Assembly: GCA_902465015.1 (NCBI GenBank)
Contig: CABQLK010000029.1
Span: forward strand, 1-26,961
DNA length: 26,961 nucleotides
Source of the DNA: an uncultured Collinsella sp.
Lineage (GTDB): Bacteria; Actinomycetota; Coriobacteriia; Coriobacteriales; Coriobacteriaceae
Reading direction: 5' to 3'
Shown here: piece after piece, positions 14,554 to 21,953 of the stretch
How the letters are laid out: the number at the start of each line of letters is the position of its first letter
Position numbering within the stretch: position 1 is the first letter of the stretch
Made by a program: the position numbers and the translations under genes
Notes under the pieces: generated by a model
What the model saw: the letters and a program-made list of their open reading frames with translations, nothing else
Told to the model about the DNA's origin: nothing
The model's database searches: none

Positions 14554-16232
14554 TCGTACCCGTTAAGTTTACCTACGCCTCGCGCGACCTGTGGTTCGAT
14601 CCGCAGGATCTGGATATCCTCGAGGCCGATTATGCCATTTGCTCCACTGAGCGCGGAACCGAGATCGGCCTGGTCACGGCCGATCCCTTTGAGGTGCCGC
14701 AAGACGAGATCGGTCAGCCGCTTAAGCCCGTGCTGCGCGTGGCGAGCGACATCGACCTGCAGCTTGCCGACGACCTGGCCATCCAAGGCGACGAGGCCAT
14801 GGTCGACTTCCGCCGCCTGGTCAAGGAGCTCGACCTCGAGATGAAGCCGGTGGGCGTCGAGTACCTGTTTGGCGGCGAGAAGGCCGTGTTCTACTTTGCG
14901 GCAGAGGAGCGCGTCGATTTTCGCCAGCTCGTCAAGGATCTGTCCTCGACGCTGCACATTCGCGTCGACATGCGCCAGATCGGCGTGCGCGACGAGACCC
15001 GCCTGGTGGGCGGCTATGCCCAGTGCGGACAGGAACTCTGCTGTACGCGCTTTGGCGGACAGTTTGAGCCCGTCTCGATTCGCATGGCAAAAGAGCAGGA
15101 CCTACCGCTCAACTCGTCCAAGATTAGCGGCGTTTGCGGCCGCCTGATGTGCTGCCTGCGTTATGAGTTCGAGGCGTACAAGGACTTTAAGAGCCGTGCG
15201 CCCAAAAAGAAGACGCTCATCGATACGCCGCTTGGCAAGGCGCGTATCCAGGAATATGACACGCCGCGTGAGCAGCTGGTGCTGCGCCTGGAGAACGGCA
15301 AAGTCTTTAAGGTCAACCTGGCCGATATGACGTGCTCGGAGGGCTGCAAAAAGAAGGCCGCCGAGCAGGGCTGCAACTGTCGCCCCGACTGCGTGACGCG
15401 TGATGTGCTCGAGCGCATCGAGTCGCCCGAGATGCGCCTGGCGCTCATGGAGCTCGATCGCGAGAATGGCGTCGACGTGGGCGATGGCCTGTCGAGTGCC
15501 GACCGTCTGGCCGGCACGTCGATGCCCAAGCGCCGTCGTCGCGATGTCGAATCCGATGCCCGCGCTGCTCAGAGCGAGAGCCGCGGTCGCGGCAAGGGTC
15601 GTGGCAAGGCCGAGGCACCCGAGGCCGAGGGGGCGGCCGATGGCCGTCGCCGCCGCAAGCGCGCGGCGTCCGTCGACAATGGCGAGACCGCGGGCAAGAA
15701 CGCTTCCCGCGAGCGCGAGGCTCAGCAGCCCCAGCAGCAAAACCGCGGCGGTGGCATGAATCCCACGCGCCGTCGTCGCCGTCACCTGTCGAGCGAGGAG
15801 CGCGAGGACGTCTTCCGCGCCGCAGCTGCTCGCGAGGCCGGTGCCGCTCCCAAGGGCGTCTCGGCCTCCGATGCGCCTGCCGACAAGGCTGGCAAGCCGC
15901 GTGGCGAGGAGGAGCGCGCGCCACGTCCGCGCCGTCGCCATTCCTCGGGCACGCAGCAGAAGCCCTCGGTTCCTTCCGTGGCCGATCAGGTTTCGGATGG
16001 CGAAGTCAAGGTCACGCGCCGTCGTCCCGGAGATGGCGGGGGAGCGGCTGCCAAGGCTTCGCGTGGCGCCGCTCGCGACGAGCGCGAGCCGCGCGAGGAT
16101 CGCGGTGGCGAGGGCTCGGCCGACCAGGGTCAAAAGCGCCGTCGCCGTCGCCGTTCCCGCAAGCCGCGCCAGAATGGTGGCGAGGGCTCGACCCCGTCTT
16201 CGTCTGCACCACAACCGCCCGCCGGCGAATAA
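14544..16232 (+). CDS. ricT: RicT/YaaT-type PSP1 protein with a long basic tail
   Basis: The first 300 residues form the PSP1 domain of RicT, which in Bacillus joins RicA and RicF to control RNase Y cleavage and biofilm or competence development. Diagnostic Cys motifs are present: CGQELCC at 161-167 and CGRLMCC at 198-204, the likely Fe-S ligands. A further cluster (Cys264, 268, 277, 279, 283) follows. From about residue 325 to 562 the chain is low-complexity, rich in Arg, Ala, Gly and Glu with repeated RRRR blocks. Bacillus RicT is about 275 residues, so this tail nearly doubles it; an RNA-binding or condensate role is only inference. The ATG overlaps holB by ten bases, so translation is probably coupled. 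No RicA or RicF gene is in the window. Confidence 0.88.
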   Translation: MPLVVPVKFTYASRDLWFDPQDLDILEADYAICSTERGTEIGLVTADPFEVPQDEIGQPLKPVLRVASDIDLQLADDLAIQGDEAMVDFRRLVKELDLEMKPVGVEYLFGGEKAVFYFAAEERVDFRQLVKDLSSTLHIRVDMRQIGVRDETRLVGGYAQCGQELCCTRFGGQFEPVSIRMAKEQDLPLNSSKISGVCGRLMCCLRYEFEAYKDFKSRAPKKKTLIDTPLGKARIQEYDTPREQLVLRLENGKVFKVNLADMTCSEGCKKKAAEQGCNCRPDCVTRDVLERIESPEMRLALMELDRENGVDVGDGLSSADRLAGTSMPKRRRRDVESDARAAQSESRGRGKGRGKAEAPEAEGAADGRRRRKRAASVDNGETAGKNASREREAQQPQQQNRGGGMNPTRRRRRHLSSEEREDVFRAAAAREAGAAPKGVSASDAPADKAGKPRGEEERAPRPRRRHSSGTQQKPSVPSVADQVSDGEVKVTRRRPGDGGGAAAKASRGAARDEREPREDRGGEGSADQGQKRRRRRRSRKPRQNGGEGSTPSSSAPQPPAGE

Positions 16233-16277
16233 CGCCCGCGAGCGGATTTAGCCCGTCTTGCCCCGAGCACATCGGGG

Positions 16278-16331
16278 TATCATAGCGCCGAATCAACAAC
16301 CCTCCCTGCGACCGAACGTAGGGAGGGTTGT
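16278..16331 (+). promoter_or_regulatory. comF -10 box and ribosome-site-sequestering hairpin
   Basis: TATCAT at 16278-16283 looks like a -10 box; the expected start of RNA would fall near 16290. Arms 16296-16310 and 16317-16331 then form a 15-pair stem with one G-U pair and a six-base loop. The 3' arm contains GGAGGG (16322-16327), the only ribosome binding site for the TTG start at 16335. The leader RNA would thus fold over its own translation signal. No T run follows, so it is not a terminator of ricT in the usual form. Confidence 0.6.
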
Positions 16332-16334
16332 GTC

Positions 16335-17141
16335 TTGAAGAGCCATCTGAACATATTGAGCTGTCTGCAGGGTGCCGGTACCCTACCGTTTGCGGGCGAA
16401 TTACTACCGTTTGCCGAGCGGGTGGCACGCGAGGCGCTCGAGGCATTGTCGCCAACACGATGTGCCGGCTGCGAGCGCGCCGGTACGCTTATTTGCCAAG
16501 ACTGCCTGGCTGCGCTCGCGCTCATCGACCCACGTCATAGCTGCACCCGATGCGGCGCCCCGTTTGGGGATTTGCTGTGCACTGAGTGTTCGGTCGAGGG
16601 CACGTCCTCGGCAATGGCGGAGGCGCTCGACCGCTGCCTGGCGTGCGCCGTCTATGCGCATCCGCTGCCGCGCATCATTAAAGCGTACAAGGATGCGGGC
16701 GAGCGACGTCTGGCTCCGTATCTGGCGGAGCTGCTCTACGACACCGCCCTGCATGCCCAGGTCGTAGCTCCCGATCGCTACGGAGGCGTGCTTTCCGGTG
16801 CGGATGCGGTGGTGTTTGTGCCTGCGACGGCGGCAGCGTTTCGGCGGCGTGGTTTTGATCATATGGAGGCTATTGCGCGCCCATTTTGCGAGCTGTCGGG
16901 TGTTCCTCTGCTCGATGCTCTCGTCAAGTACGGGCATGGCGACCAGCGCGAACTCGGTCGTGAGGAGCGCCGCGAGCGTGCCCGAGGCATGTACGAGACG
17001 GTTGAGGATGTGCATGGCCGCCGCCTGCTGCTTATCGATGACGTTATCACCACGGGCGCGACGATGGCAGCGGCTTCGGCGGAACTCAAGCGCGCCGGTG
17101 CCACGGCCGTTGATGGCCTCGCTATCGCACGCGTTTGGTAG
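16335..17141 (+). CDS. comF: ComF-family phosphoribosyltransferase-like protein
   Basis: Member of the ComF/GntX family, linked to DNA uptake in competent bacteria. The 268-residue protein has an N-terminal zinc finger with paired cysteines (CAGCERAGTLICQDC, then CTRC and CTEC) and a C-terminal phosphoribosyltransferase domain. The PRPP loop LLLIDDVITTGAT has Asp235 and Asp236. RGFDHMEAIARPF and KYGHGDQRELGREER are also typical (RGxxH and Q-L-R regions). The start is a TTG because GGAGGG lies seven bases upstream and no ATG occurs before about residue 95. The weak start and the folded leader both suggest low or controlled expression. Whether this organism is competent cannot be judged here. 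Confidence 0.87.
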   Translation: MKSHLNILSCLQGAGTLPFAGELLPFAERVAREALEALSPTRCAGCERAGTLICQDCLAALALIDPRHSCTRCGAPFGDLLCTECSVEGTSSAMAEALDRCLACAVYAHPLPRIIKAYKDAGERRLAPYLAELLYDTALHAQVVAPDRYGGVLSGADAVVFVPATAAAFRRRGFDHMEAIARPFCELSGVPLLDALVKYGHGDQRELGREERRERARGMYETVEDVHGRRLLLIDDVITTGATMAAASAELKRAGATAVDGLAIARVW

Positions 17142-17151
17142 GGGTGGTTTT

Positions 17152-18261
17152 GTGGCAGTAAAGATTGAGCGGCGCAACGAGCCGACAGGCGAACAGCTAG
17201 CGGCTTCCATAATTCTGACCGGCGCCTCGGCGCTGCGCATGATGCGCGCCGAGCGCCGACAAATGGGTTACATCAGCTGGAGGGACCTCAGTCCCGATGA
17301 AGAGTGCCGTGTGCTGCGCGCGTCGTCGCCCTCGATCGAGGACATCTATCTTCCCGACTTGGTGCGGATTGGGGCCGCAAGCGGCGAGGTGCAAGAAGAT
17401 CTTTGCTTGCTGGTGGGATCTGCGGCGCAGCGCCGCCGCATGCCTGGCGTGGGCTGGTCCGTATGCTCTGGGTTGCCCGCCGGCTCGATTCTAGAGGTGG
17501 AACCAGGGGTGTACAGTCTATCTCCCGAGGCCCTTTGTGTTGCCGTCGCCCGCGAGGTCGGCTGTATCCAGGCATTTGCCCTGGCCCAGGAGCTGTGCTC
17601 TAAGATTTCGCTGAGTGACCGCGGGCAGTATCTACCTCCCTACACATCGCCTGTCGTGAACAAATTGGCAAAGGACAAAGACCAGCCGCCAGATGTCGGT
17701 TACTTTGAGGTCGAGTCCGTGCTGACACCCGATTGCCTGGTAGATTACCTCGCGGCATGCAAGGGGAATGTGGCCAAACAGCTGCTGCGCCTGTGTCCCT
17801 ACCTGTCAGAAAACCTGCGTTCACCCATGGAGTGCATCATGCTCGCTCTGTTTTCGCTTCCGTTTTCCTATGGCGGATTTGCCTGCGGTCCCTTTAAGAC
17901 CGACTACAAGATCGAGTTCGATGACCGCGCGCAGGCAATCTCGGGGATGCCGCATGCAGTTTGCGATGCGTATCAGGAAGCAGCCCAGTTTGACCTGGAA
18001 TACAACGGTGAGCTGGGCCATTCCTCCCGGAGGGGACGTATCCATGATGAAAAACGCAACACGGGCTTGATTACTATGGGAATCGAGGTCGCGACGGTCA
18101 ATAACGAGATGCTCTGCGACATGGAGGCAATGGAGGCGCTCGCATGGCGCATGCACCAGCGTATGCGAAAGCGGTACCGGAATCGTGTCGATGCCCGCAG
18201 GAAAAAGCAAGAGGCGCTGCTTAACACGCTGCGGGCGTGTTTTGGGCTTAAACCCGCCTAA
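17152..18261 (+). CDS. Probable DUF559/Vsr-like PD-(D/E)XK endonuclease-domain protein
   Basis: From the GTG at 17152 (GGGGTGG five bases upstream) the product has 369 residues. The N-terminal half starts with SIILTGASALRMMR and resembles AbiEi-like or actinobacterial proteins joined to nuclease domains. The C-terminal part has the order seen in DUF559/Vsr-like nucleases: Glu227 in RSPMEC, an acidic strand KIEFD (253-257), DLEYNGELGH (281-290), then HDEKRN (298-303) and LITMGIEV. Asp281, Glu283 and the nearby acids could form the catalytic site. The chain ends in a basic helix (RMRKRYRNRVDARRKK). It begins ten bases after comF, so the two are probably co-transcribed. A role in defence or DNA processing is a guess; the nuclease fold assignment is moderately supported. 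Confidence 0.62.
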   Translation: MAVKIERRNEPTGEQLAASIILTGASALRMMRAERRQMGYISWRDLSPDEECRVLRASSPSIEDIYLPDLVRIGAASGEVQEDLCLLVGSAAQRRRMPGVGWSVCSGLPAGSILEVEPGVYSLSPEALCVAVAREVGCIQAFALAQELCSKISLSDRGQYLPPYTSPVVNKLAKDKDQPPDVGYFEVESVLTPDCLVDYLAACKGNVAKQLLRLCPYLSENLRSPMECIMLALFSLPFSYGGFACGPFKTDYKIEFDDRAQAISGMPHAVCDAYQEAAQFDLEYNGELGHSSRRGRIHDEKRNTGLITMGIEVATVNNEMLCDMEAMEALAWRMHQRMRKRYRNRVDARRKKQEALLNTLRACFGLKPA

Positions 18262-18295
18262 CAATGCTCTGAAACAGGGGGTTGGATATATGCTC

Positions 18296-18413
18296 TGGCC
18301 AAAATATAGCAAATATGAGTACTGCTACAAATTCAGTAACAGCAAAATCAGGGATTTTGGGACTGGAAGATACTAAATTGGTAACAGTACTCATATTTGC
18401 TATTTTTTGGCCA
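18296..18413. repeat. 118-bp palindromic element (MITE-like or REP-like)
   Basis: The outer 29 bases (18296-18324) pair with 18385-18413 with one mismatch. The next 12 bases on each side (18325-18336 and 18373-18384) continue the pairing with a few mismatches, giving arms of 41. The 36-base centre contains a smaller hairpin, AAAATC/GATTTT. The element is far more AT-rich than its surroundings, lies 34 bases after a stop codon, and has no coding frame. It may terminate transcription, but its size and composition suggest an inserted repetitive element. Confidence 0.75.
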
Positions 18414-18534
18414 CGGCGCCCTAAGACGGGTGTGTTGGGGCTTTCCATAGGGGAGCGACGGGCTCAATCAGAGCACGTGCGGCCCGTCCTGACCTGCGAA
18501 ATCTGTACTCGCGATGCGAATGACGCCCCTAACC

Positions 18535-18563
18535 TTAAACTTTAGCTTGAACTTAGTTATAAT
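18535..18563 (+). promoter_or_regulatory. Strong sigma-70-type promoter
   Basis: TTAAAC at 18535-18540 and a consensus TATAAT at 18558-18563 are separated by exactly 17 bases. This is the best promoter match in the window. RNA would start near 18570, about 325 bases before the lipoprotein gene. Confidence 0.7.
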
Positions 18564-18894
18564 GCGCTTCGTTCCTACCAGGCTGTGGTTGCGGACGGAC
18601 GAAATGCCCGTCCTAGTCCAAGACAGACGCGGTCAAAGGGATCCACGTAAGCGACCGCGTGCGCGCGGCGCGATCATGGCGCGTCCTAGATGTAAGCCGC
18701 ACCGTCCGTTCTACTTTCTTTGGGGCAATACCGCCTCGCGGGCGAGCGGGTCAGTCGTGAAGGTGGCTGCGGCCTCCCGAGCAAACACCCCGGTGCGCAA
18801 GTGTGGGGTCAAATACCAGGTCAGCTGGTGGGAACAACCCGATATTCCGCGCAACGCACGGATCGTATACGACACAGAAGGCAGGGTAGTGGAC
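18564..18894 (+). other. Long leader of the lipoprotein gene, possible structured RNA
   Basis: About 330 bases between a strong promoter and the likely start codon. One reading frame stays open through it into the lipoprotein, but a signal peptide cannot sit behind 110 extra residues and there is no ribosome binding site at its head, so it is read as non-coding. Stems are visible: GGACGG/CCGTCC (18593-18598 with 18608-18613) and ACGCGGTC/GACCGCGT (18627-18634 with 18653-18660). GC-rich partial repeats follow near 18660-18690. I do not recognise a riboswitch or known small RNA. It may be a regulatory leader, a small RNA, or simply a long untranslated region. Confidence 0.4.
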
Positions 18895-19920
18895 ATGGTG
18901 AGGGGCAGCTTGATGCACGCGGCTCGGTTAGGTGCTGGGACCGCAGCGGTCATCGCCGTTTTGGGCCTGAGCGGATGCGCGTTCAACCCGCTGTCTACGT
19001 TCACGACTCCCACGATCGACCAGATCGAGTACGAGACGGTCACGCCGGCGGTGTCGGACGATGCCCTGGTCACTTCCGGAACCCTGACGGTTGCCCTCGA
19101 TACTTCCGATGCACCGCAGGCCATGCAGGACGCCGACGGCGAGCTCACGGGGTATGCGGTCGACGCCGCCCGCGCCCTCGCAAGCCGCATGGGCCTTAAG
19201 GTCGCCTTTGTCGATGCGTCCTCGGCAGGTTCCGCGCTCGGCGACAAAAAGGCCGATATCTTTATCGGCAAGATCGACTCCACGGACGGGGACGTTAGCT
19301 CGCTCGGCACCTGCCTGTACGATGCCACTTCCGTGTTCGGTAAAACCAGCGATGGTGGGTCGTTAAGCGTTTCCACCGATACCCTTAACACGTCTACTCT
19401 GGGCGTTCAGATGTCCTCGGCCTCGCAGGAGGCGCTTGCTAAGCAGAGCATCACCGCCAACCAAAAGACCTACTCCAACATCAACGAGTGCTTTGAGGCG
19501 CTCGAGTCCGGCGAGGTCGACTATGTGATCTGCGACTCCACAGCCGGCGGCTATCTTGCACGCCTGATGAGCGAGGTCTCCTATGTCGGTGCGCTCGAGG
19601 CGCCCTCGACGCTTGGTGTTGCGGGCCTCTCGTCCAATGACAAACTGTGCCGCGCCGTGAGCGATGCCCTCGACGGTATTACGGCCGACGGTACGCTCGA
19701 GGCGGTCCACTGCGTCTGGTATGGAAGGATGCCCTACGACCTCACCACTAAGACGGTTTCGGGCGCTAACGTGCAGCCGGGCGACTCTGAGTCCAGTGAG
19801 ACCACGTCCTCCGGCAGCGAGTCCTCCGATTCCAACAATGAGACCGCATCCTCCGAGGACAAATCGTCCAGCCAGGAAGGCACCATCACCGACGACGACA
19901 TTAACAAACTCAATAGCTAG
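18895..19920 (+). CDS. Family 3 solute-binding lipoprotein, orphan
   Basis: The start MVRGSLMHAARLGAG leads into a hydrophobic stretch and the lipobox LSGC, so the mature protein would be tethered by lipid at Cys28. The body has the features of family 3 substrate-binding proteins, which bind amino acids for ABC importers: GTLTVALDTSD, DGELTGYAVDAARALASRMG, DIFIGKIDST, and later GEVDYVICDSTAGGYL. The last 60 residues are Ser/Glu/Asp-rich and probably disordered. ATG 18895 gives 341 residues; ATG 18913 with GAGGGG upstream is equally possible and still keeps the signal peptide. No permease or ATPase gene lies next to it, so it may serve a transporter encoded elsewhere or act as a sensor. Confidence 0.82.
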   Translation: MVRGSLMHAARLGAGTAAVIAVLGLSGCAFNPLSTFTTPTIDQIEYETVTPAVSDDALVTSGTLTVALDTSDAPQAMQDADGELTGYAVDAARALASRMGLKVAFVDASSAGSALGDKKADIFIGKIDSTDGDVSSLGTCLYDATSVFGKTSDGGSLSVSTDTLNTSTLGVQMSSASQEALAKQSITANQKTYSNINECFEALESGEVDYVICDSTAGGYLARLMSEVSYVGALEAPSTLGVAGLSSNDKLCRAVSDALDGITADGTLEAVHCVWYGRMPYDLTTKTVSGANVQPGDSESSETTSSGSESSDSNNETASSEDKSSSQEGTITDDDINKLNS

Positions 19921-20237
19921 TTATTGCTAGGGGTGGTGTCTCCTATACGTTGGAAAGGACACCTCTTCACGGTTTCAACACGCACTGCCGGGCTTCCCCA
20001 ATAGGGGAGACCGGCTTTTCCATCCCTATAAAACCAGCAGGTCAAAGCCAATTTTTGGGACCAAATACAAAGCCGCCGGCCCCCTCCTATAGCGCACTTT
20101 GCCACAGAAAAGTGCGAGACTTCGGTATGCGGTATCAAGCAATCGTTATTCGGGTCTTTAGGAATCCACGTGATTAAATGCACGGCAATGGGTACATAGC
20201 CAGTACAGTAAGTCCCCGAGGCAGATTGGAGCCACGT
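19921..20237. other. Intergenic region between lipoprotein gene and hpf
   Basis: No gene is supported. GGTGTC/GACACC forms a small hairpin just after the lipoprotein stop, followed by the terminator at 19987-20019. A further hairpin CGCACTT/AAGTGCG lies near 20093-20118. No clear promoter for hpf is seen; TTAAAT at 20174-20179 is a weak candidate. GGAG near 20228 is the hpf ribosome binding site. Confidence 0.5.
19987..20019 (+). terminator. Probable terminator after the lipoprotein gene
   Basis: GCCGG at 19987-19991 pairs with CCGGC at 20011-20015, and an inner CCCC/GGGG stem has a four-base AATA loop. A small internal loop separates the two. TTTT follows. Confidence 0.65.
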
Positions 20238-20822
20238 ATGGATATCAAGGTTTCTGGACGCAAGACGACGGTAACCGATGCTCTGCGTGCGCATGTGGAT
20301 GAGAAGATCGGCGAGGCGCTCAAGGTTTTCGATATCGAGCCCATGACGGTCGACGTTGTACTTCGCTATGAGAAGAACCCCTCGAACCCCAACCCGGCAA
20401 TCGTCGAGGTCACGGTTCGTGCCCGCGGTTCGGTGATTCGCGTTGCCGAGCACGGTGCAGATATGTACGCCGCCATCGACCTCTCCGCCGATAAGGTCAC
20501 CCGCCAGCTGCGCAAGTTCAAGACCAAGGTCGTGGACAACCGCCAGGGCGGTGCCAGCGCCGCGGATGTCGCGCCGGTCGAGCGCGTCGAGGATCTGGCC
20601 GACCTGCTGCTGCCCGAGGAAGAGGACGACCTGCTCGTCCGCGAGAAGGTTATCGACGTCACCCCGATGACTGAGGAGCAGGCGCTGGTGCAGACCGATC
20701 TGCTCGGTCACGACTTCTACGTGTTCGAGAACGCGACGACCGGCCTCATCAATGTGGTGTATCACCGTAAGAATGGTGGATATGGCATCATCAAGCCCCG
20801 CATCGAAACACTTGACGAGTAA
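20238..20822 (+). CDS. hpf: Long-form ribosome hibernation promoting factor
   Basis: Binds the 30S decoding site in resting cells and joins ribosomes into inactive 100S dimers. The 194-residue protein has an N-terminal S30AE domain (MDIKVSGRKTTVTDALRAHV through YAAIDLSADKVTRQLRK), an acidic linker, and a C-terminal dimerisation domain (LLGHDFYVFENATTGLINVV, then YHRKNGGYGII). The second domain marks the long form used by most Gram-positive bacteria, in contrast to short HPF plus RMF in E. coli. The ATG at 20238 is chosen for its GGAG nine bases upstream; upstream in-frame codons have no site. A hairpin and a terminator follow, so it is probably a single-gene unit. Confidence 0.95.
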   Translation: MDIKVSGRKTTVTDALRAHVDEKIGEALKVFDIEPMTVDVVLRYEKNPSNPNPAIVEVTVRARGSVIRVAEHGADMYAAIDLSADKVTRQLRKFKTKVVDNRQGGASAADVAPVERVEDLADLLLPEEEDDLLVREKVIDVTPMTEEQALVQTDLLGHDFYVFENATTGLINVVYHRKNGGYGIIKPRIETLDE

Positions 20823-20827
20823 AATAC

Positions 20828-20849
20828 GTTAACTTGCATGAGTTAACGG
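20828..20849. repeat. Small perfect inverted repeat after hpf
   Basis: CGTTAACT at 20828-20835 and AGTTAACG at 20842-20849 flank a six-base loop. It has no T run and lies just before the hpf terminator. It could protect the mRNA end or bind a protein. Confidence 0.55.
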
Positions 20850-20852
20850 TTG

Positions 20853-20883
20853 GCGGCCATCCCATGCGGGTGGCCGCCTTTTT
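20853..20883 (+). terminator. Intrinsic terminator after hpf
   Basis: GGCGGCCA at 20853-20860 pairs with 20872-20879. An inner CCC/GGG adds three pairs around an ATGC loop, with one bulged T. TTTT follows. Confidence 0.85.
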
Positions 20884-20901
20884 ACGTAAGGAGTCGCTTT
20901 G

Positions 20902-21855
20902 ATGGACAAGGCTGCATCTACCGGTCATTCGGACCGTTGCCGCATCGTCGTCGATACCTGCTGCGACTTTAGCCCCGAGGTCGCCGCGAACCTCGATGTC
21001 GATATCCTGGGTTTCCCCTTCATTATCGATGGCGAAGAGCGCACGGACGACATCTGGTCGAGCATCACACCCAAGGAGTTCTACGACCGGATGCGCGCCG
21101 GTGCCCGCGTGTCCACCTCGGCTGTGTCGCTCGGTCGCTATATCGAGTTCTTTACCGAGTGCGCCAAAGAGGGCACGCCCACGGTCTACCTGTGCTTTAC
21201 CTCGGCGCTGTCGTCGAGCTACAACTCCGCGTGCCAGGCGGCAGATGCCGTGCGCGCCGAGTATCCCGATTTTGAGCTTTACGTGGTCGACAACGCTCTG
21301 CCCTGTGCGACCGGCGCGCTCTTGGCGCTCGAGGCCGTGCGCCAGCGTTCGGCGGGACTGACCGCCAAGCAGCTGGTCGATTGGGCAAACGAGGCAAAGA
21401 CCTACGTCCACGGCTACTTTACGCTCGAGAGCTTCGACGCACTGGCTGCCGGCGGCCGCATTCCGCCTGCGGCGGCGCAGCTTACGGCAAAGCTCGATGT
21501 CAAGCCCGAGCTCTCCTACGACCTTGCCGGCTCGCTGTCGCTGATCGGTGTCAACCGAGGCCGCAAGAAGGCACTCAAGTCCATCCTCAAGTCGTTCCGC
21601 GAGAACTACGTGCCCGACCGCACCATGCCCATCGCCATCATGACGGCCGATGCCGAAAAGGACGGCGACTGGCTCGAAGCCGCCATCCGCAAGGAGGAGG
21701 GTTGCGCCGACGTCACGATCATTCGCAGCTCCGTGGGTCCCACCATCGGCTCGCACGTGGGCCCCGGCATGGTGGCCTGCGCGTTTTGGGGTAAGAACCG
21801 CGCCGACAAGGCGTCGCTTTCCGACCGTATCGCCCGCCGCGTGCGCGGTCAGTAG
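20902..21855 (+). CDS. DegV-family fatty-acid-binding protein
   Basis: A 317-residue DegV protein. Family members hold a fatty acid between two domains and, in staphylococci and relatives, deliver it to the FakA kinase for phospholipid synthesis. Landmarks: IVVDTCCDFSPE near the N terminus, PFIIDGEERTDD, STSAVSLGRYIEFF (the TSxxS/T ligand loop), LCFTSALSSSYNSA, and LESFDALAAGGRIP. The C-terminal SSVGPTIGSHVGPGM is also typical. The ATG at 20902 has TAAGGAG eight bases upstream; a TTG one codon earlier is less likely. No FakA-like gene is nearby. Confidence 0.92.
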   Translation: MDKAASTGHSDRCRIVVDTCCDFSPEVAANLDVDILGFPFIIDGEERTDDIWSSITPKEFYDRMRAGARVSTSAVSLGRYIEFFTECAKEGTPTVYLCFTSALSSSYNSACQAADAVRAEYPDFELYVVDNALPCATGALLALEAVRQRSAGLTAKQLVDWANEAKTYVHGYFTLESFDALAAGGRIPPAAAQLTAKLDVKPELSYDLAGSLSLIGVNRGRKKALKSILKSFRENYVPDRTMPIAIMTADAEKDGDWLEAAIRKEEGCADVTIIRSSVGPTIGSHVGPGMVACAFWGKNRADKASLSDRIARRVRGQ

Positions 21856-21953
21856 GCAAGTAACGCGGCCGTAATCGATCCCAGCTCACTGCCCAAACGC
21901 TGGCATCGAGTATTCAACCTGGTAACAACACCCAACCCAAAAGGAAAGGTTTC

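Noticed and set aside
16798..17151. Longer version of the nuclease-like gene starting at 16798 inside comF
   Set aside because: It would overlap over 340 bases of comF in another frame. The GTG at 17152 with GGGGTGG upstream gives a clean ten-base gap.
18620..18665. Resemblance of AGACAG followed by a stem to the ribosomal protein L10 leader
   Set aside because: The downstream gene is not rplJ and the conserved second half (CCGAGGU type) is not seen.
18815..18845. ACCAGGTCAG resembling part of the SRP RNA apical stem
   Set aside because: The required GGAAGGAAGCAGC segment does not follow, and no closing stem was found.
18564..18894. Upstream in-frame extension of the lipoprotein gene back to 18514
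   Set aside because: It would place the promoter inside the gene and bury the signal peptide behind over 100 residues. No ribosome binding site precedes it.
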